From assembly GCA_021767885.1 (NCBI GenBank), contig JAASSM010000154.1, positions 1 to 5,596 on the forward strand: a DNA stretch of 5,596 nucleotides. Direction: 5' to 3'. The stretch comes from a bacterium. GTDB lineage: Bacteria; Krumholzibacteriota; Krumholzibacteria; LZORAL124-64-63. Position numbers and translations under genes: made by a program. The first letter of the stretch is position 1; each line of letters starts with the position of its first letter. Of the stretch, positions 4,708 through 5,596 are shown piece after piece. Below the pieces are notes generated by a model. That model was not told the origin of the DNA. It saw only the letters and a program-made list of their open reading frames with translations, and did no database searches.

Positions 4708-5596
4708 TCACTCCTCCGGCAGCAGGTCGTCCCGGGTCTTGAAGATGTTGTCGGCGTTGAAGGTGCCGAGCACCCAGTGGGTGGGGTCGTCTCCCACGAG
4801 GGTGTAGAAGCCGCCCGGGGCGGAGCCCTCGGCGGAGCGCTCGTCACCGAGGCGGATCACGGTCTCGGTGCCGTCGGCGGCGGTGAGGGCCACCGTGCGC
4901 TGCGGCGGCGCGAGACCACGGCTGGCCAGGTCCACGGTGGGATCGGCCACGTCCTGCGCCCGCAGGCTGCTGGCGGCGCCCAGCACCGCGTCGGCCCGGG
5001 TCTTGACCGCCATGCCGAGCACGTCCCCGTCGCCGTCCTCCAGGCGCCACTCCCAGGTGTCGCGATCCTCGAAGGGCTCGCTGCGCGTGGTGTCGTCCGG
5101 GGCGGGCTCCACCATGGCGAATTCCTTCACCAGGCGCAGGGTGCCGTCGGGCGTGACGAGGGTGACGGCGTCGATGTCCGTCTTCTCCATGCGCAGGGCC
5201 TGCAGCTCCAGGAAGTGCCGCGAGGCGGGGCGCTCCGGCCCGGACCACAGGCCGAGGTTGCTCAGCAGGTTGGTCTGCGTGAGGTAGACGGTGTCCGAGC
5301 CGGGGCGCTTGACGAAGTTGCCCTGCCCGCCCTCGGGCTTGCCGCCCACCTCGATGGTGAAGACCTCGCCGCCGCCGTCGTGGCCGGCGATGGCGATGGT
5401 GGTCGAGTCGGTGAAGCCGTAGTCCGGCACCACGGCGGCCGCATCGCTGCGGAACTCGCCGCGCAGGTCGCTCAGGGCCCGCAGCAGGCCGTCCAGGCGC
5501 TGCTCGTTGACCCGGGCGTCCCAGGCGGTGGCCAGGCGCCAGCCATCCGGTCCGGAGACCATCTCCACGGCGGTCTCGCCGCCGTGGGAGATCACC
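4708..5596 (-). CDS. DUF4340 domain-containing protein, C-terminal part (5' truncated)
   Basis: The frame is open through the right edge, and about 295 C-terminal residues are visible. The first visible codon in frame, a GTG, is probably an internal Val because the sequence begins in the middle of a domain strand. The fold looks like two similar halves. In each, a WRL segment is followed by a short helix pattern ending in S-L-R or D-L-R, then a strand pair (TTIAIAGHDGGGEVFTIEVG in one, RTVALTAADGTETVIRLGDE in the other), and then a VYLT or WVLG strand before an N-L-L or N-I-F ending. This matches the DUF4340 pattern as I know it. Such proteins usually have an N-terminal membrane anchor, which would lie off the window, and are often encoded with GldG-like ABC transporter proteins. 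The biochemical role is unknown. The protein is acidic and contains no visible catalytic motif. It converges on the ABC permease gene and is not co-transcribed with it. Confidence 0.75.
   Translation of the reverse strand, partial: VISHGGETAVEMVSGPDGWRLATAWDARVNEQRLDGLLRALSDLRGEFRSDAAAVVPDYGFTDSTTIAIAGHDGGGEVFTIEVGGKPEGGQGNFVKRPGSDTVYLTQTNLLSNLGLWSGPERPASRHFLELQALRMEKTDIDAVTLVTPDGTLRLVKEFAMVEPAPDDTTRSEPFEDRDTWEWRLEDGDGDVLGMAVKTRADAVLGAASSLRAQDVADPTVDLASRGLAPPQRTVALTAADGTETVIRLGDERSAEGSAPGGFYTLVGDDPTHWVLGTFNADNIFKTRDDLLPEE

Noticed and set aside
2936..4807. A 623-codon plus-strand frame overlapping the permease and extending past its stop
   Set aside because: The product is almost entirely Gly, Ala, Arg and Pro without membrane segments or motifs. 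The frame starting at 2943 gives a convincing membrane protein.
2799..4847. A 682-codon minus-strand open frame opposite the ABC permease
   Set aside because: Its Gln/Arg/His/Pro-rich low-complexity composition is what the complement of Leu/Ala/Val/Gly codons in a membrane protein produces. There is no domain, and it overlaps the real DUF4340 gene.

Overview
The window is very G+C-rich DNA (about three quarters G+C on the lines I counted by eye). It is densely coded, with three short intergenic gaps of 103 to 138 bases. The first gene carries a Por/T9SS-type (FlgD-Ig-like) C-terminal sorting module. Together with the high G+C content, this suggests a high-GC lineage of the FCB-type bacteria, such as Eisenbacteria, Krumholzibacteriota or Gemmatimonadota relatives. 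That placement is an inference, because the window holds no rRNA or other phylogenetic marker.

Layout from left to right: (1) 1-557, plus strand, the 3' end of a secreted lysyl-endopeptidase-like serine protease with a C-terminal sorting domain. (2) 558-666, a convergent gap with a perfect GC-rich hairpin. (3) 667-2037, minus strand, an SsnA-like amidohydrolase in which the expected beta-8 metal-ligand Asp is Asn. (4) 2038-2175, a divergent control region with candidate promoters for both directions and an imperfect direct repeat overlapping the minus-strand ribosome binding site. (5) 2176-2946 and 2943-4604, plus strand, a translationally coupled ABC ATPase and multi-spanning permease, probably an ABC-2-like exporter. 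(6) 4605-4707, a second convergent gap with a 13-bp perfect hairpin. (7) 4708-5596, minus strand, the C-terminal part of a DUF4340-type protein whose start lies beyond the right edge.

The ATPase and permease form one functional unit. The protease, the amidohydrolase and the DUF4340 protein look like separate transcription units that share only gene borders. DUF4340 proteins often sit beside GldG-like ABC systems, so its true partners are probably beyond the right edge rather than the ABC pair seen here. I found no RNA gene, mobile element, CRISPR array or origin. I also see no convincing new multi-gene system. The observations most worth checking are the metal-site substitution in the amidohydrolase, the U-less hairpins in both convergent gaps, and the repeat in the divergent control region.
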